A stretch of 5,569 nucleotides of DNA from Gammaproteobacteria bacterium (GTDB lineage: Bacteria; Pseudomonadota; Gammaproteobacteria; Steroidobacterales; Steroidobacteraceae). The stretch lies in NCBI GenBank assembly GCA_030038645.1, contig JASHSR010000087.1:1-5569 (forward strand), given 5' to 3'. The notes beneath the pieces were generated by a model, which worked only from the letters and a program-made list of their open reading frames with translations, did no database searches and was not told where the DNA came from. Positions 1 to 5,464 of this stretch are shown in pieces (within the stretch, counting starts at the first letter, position 1; each line of letters starts with the position of its first letter). The position numbers and the translations under genes are program-made.

Positions 1-1
1 A

Positions 2-274
2 GCTCATGAGCGCGCCACGTCGGAGGCATTCCGGGCCGCGTTCGTCGAGTTCCTCGATCGGTTCGACCCGGCCGAGCTCGAAGCCCGCTTCCAGCGGGCT
101 GCGCGGCGCGGCAAGACCTCGGGCGGCACCGAATCGAGGAACTGGTCGCTCTTTGCCGAGTTCTACCGCAATCTCACCGAGATGCCGGCCGGCCAGCTCC
201 CGCACACCTTCGTCGAGGCCTTCGCCAGCGCCTACAAAAAGGCGCTACTCGCCCCGCGCGAGCCCACGCCCTGA
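2..274 (+). CDS. tagH: C-terminal fragment of a type VI secretion FHA-domain protein (TagH/ImpI-like)
   Basis: This is the 3' end of a gene that begins upstream of the window; 90 codons are present and end at TGA 272-274. The fragment reads as the conserved C-terminal domain of T6SS FHA proteins. An 'AFRAAFVEFLDRFDP' helix is followed by 'WSLFAEFYRNLTEMP' and then 'TFVEAFASAYKKALL', matching the family pattern of a W-x-L-[YF]-x-E-[FY]-Y-x-x-L-T segment followed by F-x-x-x-F-A-x-A-Y. The N-terminal phosphopeptide-binding FHA domain would lie outside the window. In known systems TagH/ImpI proteins act in threonine-phosphorylation control of T6SS assembly. The gene is convergent with the minus-strand lipoprotein gene, with 94 nt between the stops. 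That gap has only a short GC-rich dyad (274-286) without a T-tract, so I do not call a terminator. The family call rests on recalled motif similarity. Confidence 0.72.
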   Translation, partial: AHERATSEAFRAAFVEFLDRFDPAELEARFQRAARRGKTSGGTESRNWSLFAEFYRNLTEMPAGQLPHTFVEAFASAYKKALLAPREPTP

Positions 275-368
275 GCCCCGGGGGCTATCCGCCGCGCGTC
301 AGCCTGCGCCCCAGCGCCAACAGCGATGGCCGCGCGCGCCGTCGGTCTCGGGGCCCTCAGCCGAAGAG

Positions 369-1514
369 CTACCGCCGCGCCTGAAGCGCAGTCTTCCGCG
401 GCGCGAGGGAGGCGGATTCCGTCAGCGAGAGGACGGCGTAGGCCGTCGCCGCATCGCTCATGAAACCGCTCTTCGGATTGGCGGAGCTCTGCCACTCGTT
501 GATCGAAGCGGTGACCCACCGGCCTTGCGGCAAGCGCTGGTGGTCGAGGAGCCACGCCAATCCGCGCTGCAGCTGCGGGTTTGCCGCGGTCACACCCGCC
601 CTCTGCAGAACGAGCGTGACGAACGCGGTCGCATACCCGTCGCTCCACCAGCGCAGGATCCTCCGGCCCCGCCGGTAGCTCGGCGTGAGCGCATAGAGGC
701 TCCACCCACCGTCCCAGTTCTGAGCGTGCAGCGCCTCATCGATGATCGACTGCCGGCGCCCGGGATCGACGAGGCCGGGCAGCGCCGTCCCGGCCCAGAG
801 CAGCGCGAGCCGCTGGTGCAAGGGCTGCGTCGAGTAGTGGCGGTCGAGGTACTCGCGAAGCCGCTGCAAGGACGTCTGGATCTGCGGGGTTGAGCGATAA
901 TTTTCCGGCGCAATCCCCACGGCGAGGGCGGCCATTGCGGCGCCGTAGTACTGCGCGTCCTGCACTTCCCAGGGCTGCAGGCCGAAGTTGAGCCAGGCCC
1001 AGGCGCCCGCCGCATCGCCAGTCGTCTCCTGCAGAGCCCACATGTCGGCGAACGCGTCGCGGGTGTCGGCGCTCAGGTGCCCGGTGCGGGCATCGTCGCT
1101 CGCGAGGATGAGCGCATTGAGGACCGCCTCGGTGCCGCGGGACTGCGCGGACTTGTTCGGGCCCGAATGCTGGTCCGTGTAGTATGGCTTCGTCTCACTC
1201 CACAGCCGCACGCGCTTGAGGACGTCATTCGTCAGCGCGGTCTCCTCCTGGCTGGGAGCGTCCCCAGGGAGCAGCGCATCCAGGCGGCTTCTTGCGAGGG
1301 CATAAGGCAGGGAGGTGTGGCACGAGACGCAGAACGTGCCGTGATCCCGGGCGGAGCCCCGCCACTCGCTCCACCAGCCTTCTCTGTGGTCGAGGTAGGC
1401 CGCTGCGGCCGCGGGGCTCCAGGTCGATCGGACGTGTCCCTGCGAGCAGCCCGCCAGCCACATCACCCCCGCCGAGGCCGCGAGGGCACAGGCATAGCGC
1501 AACGTCGCCTTCAT
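369..1514 (-). CDS. Lipoprotein with one c-type heme motif and a squalene-cyclase-like alpha/alpha-toroid region
   Basis: The predicted protein has 381 aa. The start at 1514 was chosen because the reading MKATLRY... gives a textbook lipoprotein signal: a basic n-region, a hydrophobic stretch, and lipobox LAGC with Cys23. Ser at +2 fits outer-membrane sorting. An in-frame ATG at 1568 would put 18 polar residues before the signal and is less likely. A single CVSCH motif at residues 62-66 is a candidate site for covalent heme c. The rest resembles the toroid of squalene/hopene cyclases and prenyltransferases. It has three QW-like motifs: Q...GAW near 162-172, QNWDGGW at 265-271, and HQRLPQGRW near 325-333. 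Tyr/Ala-rich helices such as DGYATAF and SDAATAYAVL are also present. I see no DxDD cyclase acid motif, so cyclase activity is doubtful; a periplasmic redox or ligand-binding role is inference. No Shine-Dalgarno precedes the ATG. It lies 108 nt downstream of the FtsH-like gene on the same strand. The exact function is unknown. Confidence 0.85.
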   Translation of the reverse strand: MKATLRYACALAASAGVMWLAGCSQGHVRSTWSPAAAAAYLDHREGWWSEWRGSARDHGTFCVSCHTSLPYALARSRLDALLPGDAPSQEETALTNDVLKRVRLWSETKPYYTDQHSGPNKSAQSRGTEAVLNALILASDDARTGHLSADTRDAFADMWALQETTGDAAGAWAWLNFGLQPWEVQDAQYYGAAMAALAVGIAPENYRSTPQIQTSLQRLREYLDRHYSTQPLHQRLALLWAGTALPGLVDPGRRQSIIDEALHAQNWDGGWSLYALTPSYRRGRRILRWWSDGYATAFVTLVLQRAGVTAANPQLQRGLAWLLDHQRLPQGRWVTASINEWQSSANPKSGFMSDAATAYAVLSLTESASLAPRKTALQARR

Positions 1515-1520
1515 GGAGTT

Positions 1521-1550
1521 GAGATAACGGCTGGCCCGCCGGTTTGTCAA
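1521..1550 (-). promoter_or_regulatory. Candidate sigma70 promoter for the heme/toroid lipoprotein, leaderless geometry
   Basis: On the minus strand a perfect TTGACA (1550-1545) is followed after 17 or 18 nt by TTATCT (1527-1522) or TATCTC (1526-1521). The -10 is weak: two or three of six bases match consensus, depending on register. With usual spacing transcription would start at 1515-1514, at or next to the A of the lipoprotein ATG. This agrees with the absence of any Shine-Dalgarno there. It would let the lipoprotein be expressed independently of the FtsH-like gene upstream. Confidence 0.35.
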
Positions 1551-1571
1551 TGCAGCCCTCGACACCATGGG

Positions 1572-1588
1572 ATGCTGCGACGCAGCAT
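1572..1588 (-). repeat. Perfect short inverted repeat between the FtsH-like and lipoprotein genes
   Basis: Two perfect 7-nt arms, ATGCTGC and GCAGCAT, are separated by 3 nt and would form a stable hairpin in RNA from either strand. It lies 35 nt after the FtsH-like stop codon in the direction of transcription. No T-tract follows on the minus strand, so it is not a classical intrinsic terminator. It could be a 3'-end stabilising hairpin, a protein-binding site or chance. Confidence 0.4.
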
Positions 1589-1622
1589 GTGGCGATGGGG
1601 TGCGCGACCCCCGGGGCTCCCC

Positions 1623-3482
1623 TCATCCGTGGCCGGAGGGTACCGACGCCGTCCTTCGCTCCGGCGCTCTGGAGGCCAGCAGGTCGGCGATCTGCCGGCC
1701 GCTCAGAGTCTCGTGGCGCAGCAGCGCCTCGGCCAGGGCGTCGAGCTCCTCGCGGCGCGCGCTCAGGATGTCTCTCGCGCACCGCAGCGCCGAATCGATC
1801 AGCTTGCGAACCTCCGTGGCGATGACCTGCGCGGTCTGCTCCGCGACGGTCTCCTGGCGGGCGACCGAATGTCCGAGGAAGACCTCGTCCCGATTCTCGC
1901 CGTACGCGACCGGACCCAGCTCCTCGGACAGGCCGTAGCGCGTCACCATCAGCCGGGCGAACTGGGTCGCCTCCTCGATGTCGCCGGCCGTCCCCGAGGT
2001 GACTTTGCTGCGACCGAAGACCAGCTCCTCCGCCGCCCGGCCGCCGAGCAGGATCGCCAGGCGCGCGGTCATCTGCTCGAGGGTGAGCGCCGACTGGTCG
2101 GCCTCCGGCAGCTGCGTGACCATCCCGGTCGTACGTCCCCGCGTAACGATCGTGACCTTGTGCAAGGGATCGGCCGCGGGCAGGTTGAGGGCGACGATGG
2201 CGCGGCCGCCCTCGCGATACGCAGTGAGCCGCCTCTCCTCCTCGCTCATCACGTGGGTGCGCCGCTCGGCGCCCATCATGACGGTATCCTTCGCGTCCTC
2301 GAAGTCGAGCCACCCGACTGCGCTTCGGCCACGCCGCGCGGCGAGCAGCGCCGCCTCATTGACGAGGTTCATCAGCTCCGCCCCGGAGAAGCCGGGCGTG
2401 CCGCGCGCGATGGCCGCGAGATCGACGTCCGCCTCGAGCGGAACCTGGCGCGTGTGGACCTGCAAGATCTGCTCGCGCCCGAGGACATCCGGATTGGAGA
2501 CCGTGATCTCGCGGTCGAAGCGCCCGGGGCGCAGCAGCGCGGGATCGAGGATGTCCGGCCGGTTGGTCGCCGCGATCAGGATCACCCCGGCGCTGGTCTC
2601 GAAGCCATCCATCTCGACCAGCAGTTGATTGAGGGTCTGCTCGCGCTCGTCGTTGCCCCCGCCGAGGCCGGCGCCCCGCCGCCGGCCCACCGCGTCGATC
2701 TCGTCCATGAAGATGATGCACGGGGCATGCTTCTTCGCCTGCTCGAACAGGTCCCGCACGCGCGCGGCGCCGACACCGACGAACATCTCGACGAAATTCG
2801 AGCCCGAGATGCTGAAGAACGGAACGTCGGCCTCGCCTGCGACCGCGCGCGCGAGCAGCGTCTTGCCCGTGCCGGGAGGGCCGATCAGGAGCACGCCGCG
2901 CGGGATGCGGCCGCCCAAGCGCTGGGCCTGGCGCGGATCGCGCAGGAAATCGACGATCTCCGTCAGCGCCTCGCGCGCCTCATCGACGCCGGCTACGTCC
3001 GCGAACGTGACCCGCCCGTGCACCTGTGTCAGCGGGCGGGCCTTGGACTTGCCGAGTCCCGCCATTCGAGAGCCCGCGCCCGGCATGCGAGTGAAGAAGA
3101 ACAGGACGAAGGCGGCGAGCACGATCAGAGGCAGCACGCTCTGCAGCACGCCGCCCATGGAGGGCCCCGCCTGCGGCGGCGCCACGGCCGTGATCGACAC
3201 GCCCCGCTCCCGCAGCGCCTTGATGAGGTCGGGATCGTCGGCCGCGTAGGTACGGAAAGCCGCATCGCCGGTGAGAAAGCCGTGAATCTCATGGCCGGAG
3301 AGGGTCACGCTGCGGACCCGACCGAGCTGCAGGTCGTCCAGAAACTGGGAGTAGGTGAGGCTCTCGATACGCGGAGCGACCTCACGGGCCTGATAGAGAT
3401 TCACCAGCGCGATGGCGACCAGCGCGCCGACCACGCAGGCCGCAAAGACATAGAAGCGCTTCTCGGTGGAGCTGATCGCCAT
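1623..3482 (-). CDS. ftsH: FtsH-family AAA+ membrane protein with a lost HExxH zinc site (predicted protease-dead)
   Basis: The protein has 619 aa, close to the usual FtsH length (E. coli 644). Order of parts: TM helix about 11-30, periplasmic domain about 31-110, TM helix about 111-130, then the AAA+ module. Walker A is GPPGTGKT (201-208), the pore loop is MFVGVG (233-238), Walker B is IIFMDE (256-261), and the second region of homology is ATNRPD...GRFDR with arginine fingers R321 and R324. The M41 peptidase region follows and aligns throughout, including GGRAAEELVFG (480-490) and the third zinc ligand D501 in AGDIEEAT. The zinc motif, HEAGH in active FtsH, here reads REGGR (423-427). Both zinc-binding histidines are arginine, encoded by CGC, while the catalytic Glu remains. 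ATP-driven unfolding or extraction at the inner membrane should be possible; proteolysis should not. The frame is intact, so this is not an obvious pseudogene. Its start lies 9 nt after the phosphatase stop, implying one transcript. Automatic annotation would probably call it an ATP-dependent zinc metalloprotease, which the active site contradicts. Confidence 0.95.
   Translation of the reverse strand: MAISSTEKRFYVFAACVVGALVAIALVNLYQAREVAPRIESLTYSQFLDDLQLGRVRSVTLSGHEIHGFLTGDAAFRTYAADDPDLIKALRERGVSITAVAPPQAGPSMGGVLQSVLPLIVLAAFVLFFFTRMPGAGSRMAGLGKSKARPLTQVHGRVTFADVAGVDEAREALTEIVDFLRDPRQAQRLGGRIPRGVLLIGPPGTGKTLLARAVAGEADVPFFSISGSNFVEMFVGVGAARVRDLFEQAKKHAPCIIFMDEIDAVGRRRGAGLGGGNDEREQTLNQLLVEMDGFETSAGVILIAATNRPDILDPALLRPGRFDREITVSNPDVLGREQILQVHTRQVPLEADVDLAAIARGTPGFSGAELMNLVNEAALLAARRGRSAVGWLDFEDAKDTVMMGAERRTHVMSEEERRLTAYREGGRAIVALNLPAADPLHKVTIVTRGRTTGMVTQLPEADQSALTLEQMTARLAILLGGRAAEELVFGRSKVTSGTAGDIEEATQFARLMVTRYGLSEELGPVAYGENRDEVFLGHSVARQETVAEQTAQVIATEVRKLIDSALRCARDILSARREELDALAEALLRHETLSGRQIADLLASRAPERRTASVPSGHG
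2202..2216 (-). other. Degenerate zinc-binding motif codons (REGGR in place of HEAGH)
   Basis: Read on the minus strand the codons are CGC GAG GGC GGC CGC. The flanking residues (TAY before, AIV after) match the normal FtsH context around HEAGH, so the alignment is unambiguous. Each Arg codon CGC is one transition from the His codon CAC, and GGC is one base from GCC. The change has hit both metal ligands without altering the frame. Confidence 0.93.
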
Positions 3483-3491
3483 GGCCGGCTT

Positions 3492-4076
3492 TCAGTCGGA
3501 CTGCCCGGCGGGGACGATCGGCCCGAGCGAGCGCAGCACCCAGCGGCGCCCGTTGGTGCGCAGCTCCGTCCGCGAGAGCGGCAGAACGTCGATGCGCCAG
3601 AACGAGGGCAGCTGAGCCTGGATGACGTGAACGATGGCGGCGCGGATGACCGCGGAGTGCGTGACTGCGACCGTGTGCCCCGCGTCGCGTCCCCGCTCGG
3701 TCATCCAGGCCGCCGCGCGCTCGAGGACACTCGGAATCGACTCCCCACCGTGGGGCGCGGACTCCGGCTTGCGAATCCAGGAGACGAGCTTGCGCGGCTC
3801 TCTGAGCAGCACCTGCTGGAATCGCAAGCCCGTCCAGCGGCCGAAATCGCAGTCGCGCAGCCGCTCATCGACCACGGCGCTCAAACCGAGCGCCGCGGCG
3901 GTCTCGCGGGCACGCAGCGCCGGGCTGCACCAGCAGTGATCCACTGGACCGAGACTGCCCGCCAGACGGTGTGCCTTGTCGCGTCCCGACTCATCCAGCG
4001 CGTCGTCGCCACCGAAGGTCGCGGCCCGCAGCGCGCGGGTGGTGGCGTGGCAAATGAGCGTGATGCGAGGCGTCAT
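3492..4076 (-). CDS. Histidine phosphatase family protein with atypical CHA signature
   Basis: The protein has 194 aa, a single compact domain of the phosphoglycerate-mutase/acid-phosphatase superfamily. The N-terminal strand and signature read ITLICHATT (5-13). The phospho-accepting His10 is present, but the Arg of the usual RHG triad is Cys9 and the Gly is Ala11. Other expected elements are kept: the SPALRARETA helix (51-60, with phosphate-pocket Arg55), an acidic E-x-x-x-D segment before FGRWTG (71-83), and the second catalytic His140 in VTHSAVIRA. The gene is divergent from cbtB/cbtA and ends 9 nt before the FtsH-like start. Cobalamin pathways include a family member, alpha-ribazole phosphatase (CobC), so a cobalt/B12-related role is plausible from context, but the altered signature leaves the substrate open. 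The Shine-Dalgarno is weak; the start was chosen because it directly precedes the first beta strand. Confidence 0.85.
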   Translation of the reverse strand: MTPRITLICHATTRALRAATFGGDDALDESGRDKAHRLAGSLGPVDHCWCSPALRARETAAALGLSAVVDERLRDCDFGRWTGLRFQQVLLREPRKLVSWIRKPESAPHGGESIPSVLERAAAWMTERGRDAGHTVAVTHSAVIRAAIVHVIQAQLPSFWRIDVLPLSRTELRTNGRRWVLRSLGPIVPAGQSD

Positions 4077-4135
4077 AATTCGACGTTCGTGACCGGCGAG
4101 GCCCAGCCGACCCCCCGCGGAGACCCGGGCACACT

Positions 4136-4141
4136 ATTCTA
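4136..4141 (-). promoter_or_regulatory. Possible -10 element for the phosphatase/FtsH-like transcript
   Basis: The minus strand reads TAGAAT here, inside the AT-richest patch of the divergent intergenic region, about 60 nt upstream of the phosphatase ATG. No convincing -35 is seen at 16-18 nt; the nearest TTG-containing hexamer (TTGTCT) is only 13 nt away. This is a weak call based on one hexamer and its position. Confidence 0.25.
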
Positions 4142-4143
4142 TA

Positions 4144-4166
4144 AGCTCTTGGACAGACAAGGAGTT
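4144..4166. repeat. Imperfect inverted repeat in the divergent phosphatase/cbtB intergenic region
   Basis: The arms CTCTTG (4146-4151) and CAAGGAG (4158-4164) are complementary apart from one extra G, around a 6-nt centre GACAGA. Two further outer pairs (G-T and A-T) can form. It sits beside the possible minus-strand -10 (4136-4141) and about 40 nt upstream of the plus-strand TATAAT. This is a reasonable place for a regulator that controls both directions. No known operator was recognised. Confidence 0.3.
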
Positions 4167-4205
4167 GTTTCAAAGGGAGGATGAGGGGAAGGCCTGCCTC
4201 GGACG

Positions 4206-4211
4206 TATAAT
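4206..4211 (+). promoter_or_regulatory. Consensus -10 (TATAAT) for cbtBA
   Basis: A perfect TATAAT lies 32 nt upstream of the cbtB ATG, putting the transcription start near 4217-4219 and leaving a leader of about 25 nt. The -35 position at 17-nt spacing (4183-4188) reads GAGGGG, far from TTGACA, and there is no extended-10 TG. If used, the promoter would probably need an activator or another -35-independent contact. Confidence 0.5.
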
Positions 4212-4243
4212 CTTCGATAGACCCGCACTGCGAGGAGAATGCC

Positions 4244-4477
4244 ATGGCCACAGAGGATACCCGCGCCGACGCCACGGCCGCGCCGCTCGACCTGCCGCTC
4301 AGGGTCGCGATTCCAATCTCGAAGATCATGCCGTGGGCCATCTTCGGCGTGGTGATCATGGGCCTTTGCTACTACTTCGTGGGAGCCGAGCAGGGCGCCA
4401 CCTCGATCTTCAGCGGCATGGGTATCCACGAGTTCGTCCACGACGCCCGCCACCTGCTGGGATTCCCCTGCCACTGA
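4244..4477 (+). CDS. cbtB: Cobalt transporter subunit CbtB
   Basis: The protein has 77 aa. It has a short polar N-terminus, one transmembrane helix (about 25-47, beginning SKIMPWAIFGVV), and the diagnostic C-terminal tail HEFVHDARHLLGFPCH (62-77). Four His and one Cys in the tail are candidate metal ligands. The single helix plus His-rich C-terminus is the CbtB family architecture, and the gene sits directly upstream of cbtA, its usual partner. A good Shine-Dalgarno GAGGAG (4232-4237) lies 6 nt before the ATG. CbtB is known from comparative genomics as the small subunit of a predicted cobalt uptake system linked to B12 synthesis; transport direction and mechanism are inferred. The 43-nt gap to cbtA fits a two-gene operon. 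Confidence 0.93.
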   Translation: MATEDTRADATAAPLDLPLRVAIPISKIMPWAIFGVVIMGLCYYFVGAEQGATSIFSGMGIHEFVHDARHLLGFPCH

Positions 4478-4520
4478 GCACGTCGGCGCGCGCGGCAGGC
4501 ATGAGCGCGGGAGAAGCGTC

Positions 4521-5267
4521 ATGGTAGGACAACTGGTCTTTCGTGGCTTCATCGTCGGGATCCTGGCCGGCCTGCTCGCATTCGGATGGGCCAGAACGTT
4601 CGGCGAGCCTGCCGTCAACGTCGCGATCAACTTCGAGTCGGCTCAGGATGCGGCCAAGGCGGCTGCGGCGGTCGCCGCGGGCAAGCCGCGCCCGGCCGAG
4701 GACCCGGTCATCTTCAGCCGTACCGTGCAAAGCGGCATCGGCCTGCTGACCGGCATGGTCGTCGCCGGCGCCGGCCTCGGCTGCCTGTTTGCCGTGCTGT
4801 TCGCCTTTGCCAACGGACGCATGGGCAAGCTCGGGCCGGGGCCGACCTCGATCTTGATCGCCTTCTTCGGACTGATGTCCGTCTATGTCGTGCCGATGCT
4901 CAAGTACCCGGCCAACCCTCCCTCCGTGGGAGAGCCCGCAACCATCAAGTACCGCACGGGACTGTACTTCCTGATGATGGCGATCTCGATCGCGGCGACC
5001 CTCGGGGCACTCCGCCTGCGTAGGTCGCTCGTGCCCCGCTACGGCGCTTGGAATGGATCGCTCCTCGCGCTGGGGGCGTACCTCGTGGTGATCGCCGCCG
5101 CCTACGTCGGGTTGCCCGGCATCAACGAGGTTCCGAGAGCTTTCCCGGCTGTCACGTTATGGAACTTCCGGGTGGCCTCGTTCGGGATTCAGATTGTCCT
5201 GTGGGGAACACTGGGGATCGTGTTCGGCTACGTCGGGGCCCGGACCGCCCAAACGGCTAGGCTCTAG
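4521..5267 (+). CDS. cbtA: Cobalt transporter subunit CbtA
   Basis: The protein has 248 aa and is an inner-membrane protein. Hydrophobic segments lie near residues 5-24, 71-96, 108-127, 147-166, 178-197 and 216-239. A polar Ala/Lys-rich stretch (about 36-65) follows the first helix. The loop containing MLKYPANPPSVGE (126-138) is a strongly CbtA-like signature. The N-terminus (LVFRGFIVGILAGLLAF) is also typical. It is paired with cbtB immediately upstream, and a GGAGA Shine-Dalgarno (4510-4514) lies 6 nt before the ATG. The pair is the predicted cobalt uptake system found with cobalamin genes in many proteobacteria; biochemical evidence for the family is limited. The CDS ends at TAG 5265-5267, just ahead of a strong terminator. 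Confidence 0.93.
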   Translation: MVGQLVFRGFIVGILAGLLAFGWARTFGEPAVNVAINFESAQDAAKAAAAVAAGKPRPAEDPVIFSRTVQSGIGLLTGMVVAGAGLGCLFAVLFAFANGRMGKLGPGPTSILIAFFGLMSVYVVPMLKYPANPPSVGEPATIKYRTGLYFLMMAISIAATLGALRLRRSLVPRYGAWNGSLLALGAYLVVIAAAYVGLPGINEVPRAFPAVTLWNFRVASFGIQIVLWGTLGIVFGYVGARTAQTARL

Positions 5268-5293
5268 GATTCACCTTCCGCCGACGGTCAAAT

Positions 5294-5324
5294 GAAGACG
5301 GCCCTCTCGGGCCGTTTTCGTTTT
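5294..5324 (+). terminator. Rho-independent terminator of cbtBA
   Basis: The core stem ACGGCCC (5298-5304) pairs with GGGCCGT (5309-5315) around a TCTC loop. It can be extended outward by GT, AT, AT and GC pairs to about 11 bp. TTTCGTTTT follows immediately. The position, 26 nt after the cbtA stop, is ideal. The same hairpin lies just beyond the 3' end of the opposing tRNA, but on that strand the T-tract is poor. Confidence 0.9.
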
Positions 5325-5329
5325 GGGGA

Positions 5330-5422
5330 TGGCGGAGAGGGTGGGATTCGAACCCACGTGCCGGTTTTACCCGACCATCCGATTTCGAGTCGGCGCCGTT
5401 ATGACCGCTTCGGTACCTCTCC
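5330..5422 (-). tRNA. tRNA-Ser, anticodon CGA
   Basis: The gene is 93 nt including an encoded CCA (5332-5330). The acceptor stem GGAGAGG (5422-5416) pairs with CCTCTCC (5340-5334), with discriminator G at 5333. The anticodon loop CTCGAAA has CGA at 5387-5385 and reads codon UCG. The long variable arm, with stem GTCGG/CCGGC, is diagnostic of a class II tRNA. The T-arm reads GTGGG-TTCGAAT-CCCAC. It is convergent with cbtBA. Any open reading frame drawn through it is spurious. Confidence 0.97.
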
Positions 5423-5458
5423 GGTGAGCCCGGAGCGAGGGTGGCAAGGTCCGACACC

Positions 5459-5464
5459 ATTCTA
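5459..5464 (-). promoter_or_regulatory. Possible -10 element of the tRNA-Ser promoter
   Basis: The minus strand reads TAGAAT, 36 nt upstream of the tRNA 5' end, giving a 5' leader of about 30 nt, normal for a processed tRNA precursor. No good -35 was found at 16-18 nt spacing. Confidence 0.4.

Noticed and set aside
274..286. AGCCCC-G-GGGGCT dyad between the convergent T6SS and lipoprotein genes as a terminator
   Set aside because: It could form only about 5 pairs with a 3-nt loop and has no T-tract on either strand.
6..893. A 295-codon plus-strand open frame spanning the T6SS tail and the lipoprotein 3' half
   Set aside because: Pro/Arg/Ser-rich translation without domains; it is out of frame with the recognisable TagH C-terminus and antisense to the conserved toroid protein.
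4091..4135. Possible cobalamin riboswitch core (CCGACCCCCCGCGG, then GGAGACCCGGGC) upstream of cbtB
   Set aside because: The B12-box-like GGAGACC directly abuts the CCCCGC-like part, whereas a real riboswitch has tens of bases between them. No GGGAA...GGTG half lies upstream, where the phosphatase coding sequence is.
1077..4184. A 1035-codon open frame on the plus strand, antisense to the lipoprotein start, FtsH-like and phosphatase genes
   Set aside because: Its translation is Arg/Gly/Asp/Glu-rich low-complexity with no recognisable domain, and it is exactly antisense to clearly conserved FtsH and phosphatase coding sequence. It is a codon-bias shadow typical of GC-rich DNA.
4181..4210. A tiny ORF (9 codons, ATG at 4181 to TAA) preceded by AAAGGGAGG, as a possible leader peptide
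   Set aside because: The purine run touches the ATG with no spacing, and the stop overlaps the TATAAT of the likely cbtB promoter, so it would not be on that transcript.
5330..5422. tRNA-Ser as an attachment site for an integrated element
   Set aside because: The tRNA is complete, and I saw no integrase and no repeat of its 3' end elsewhere in the window.
5257..5460. A 67-codon minus-strand open frame through the tRNA
   Set aside because: It is the translation of the tRNA-Ser gene itself, a common spurious ORF call.
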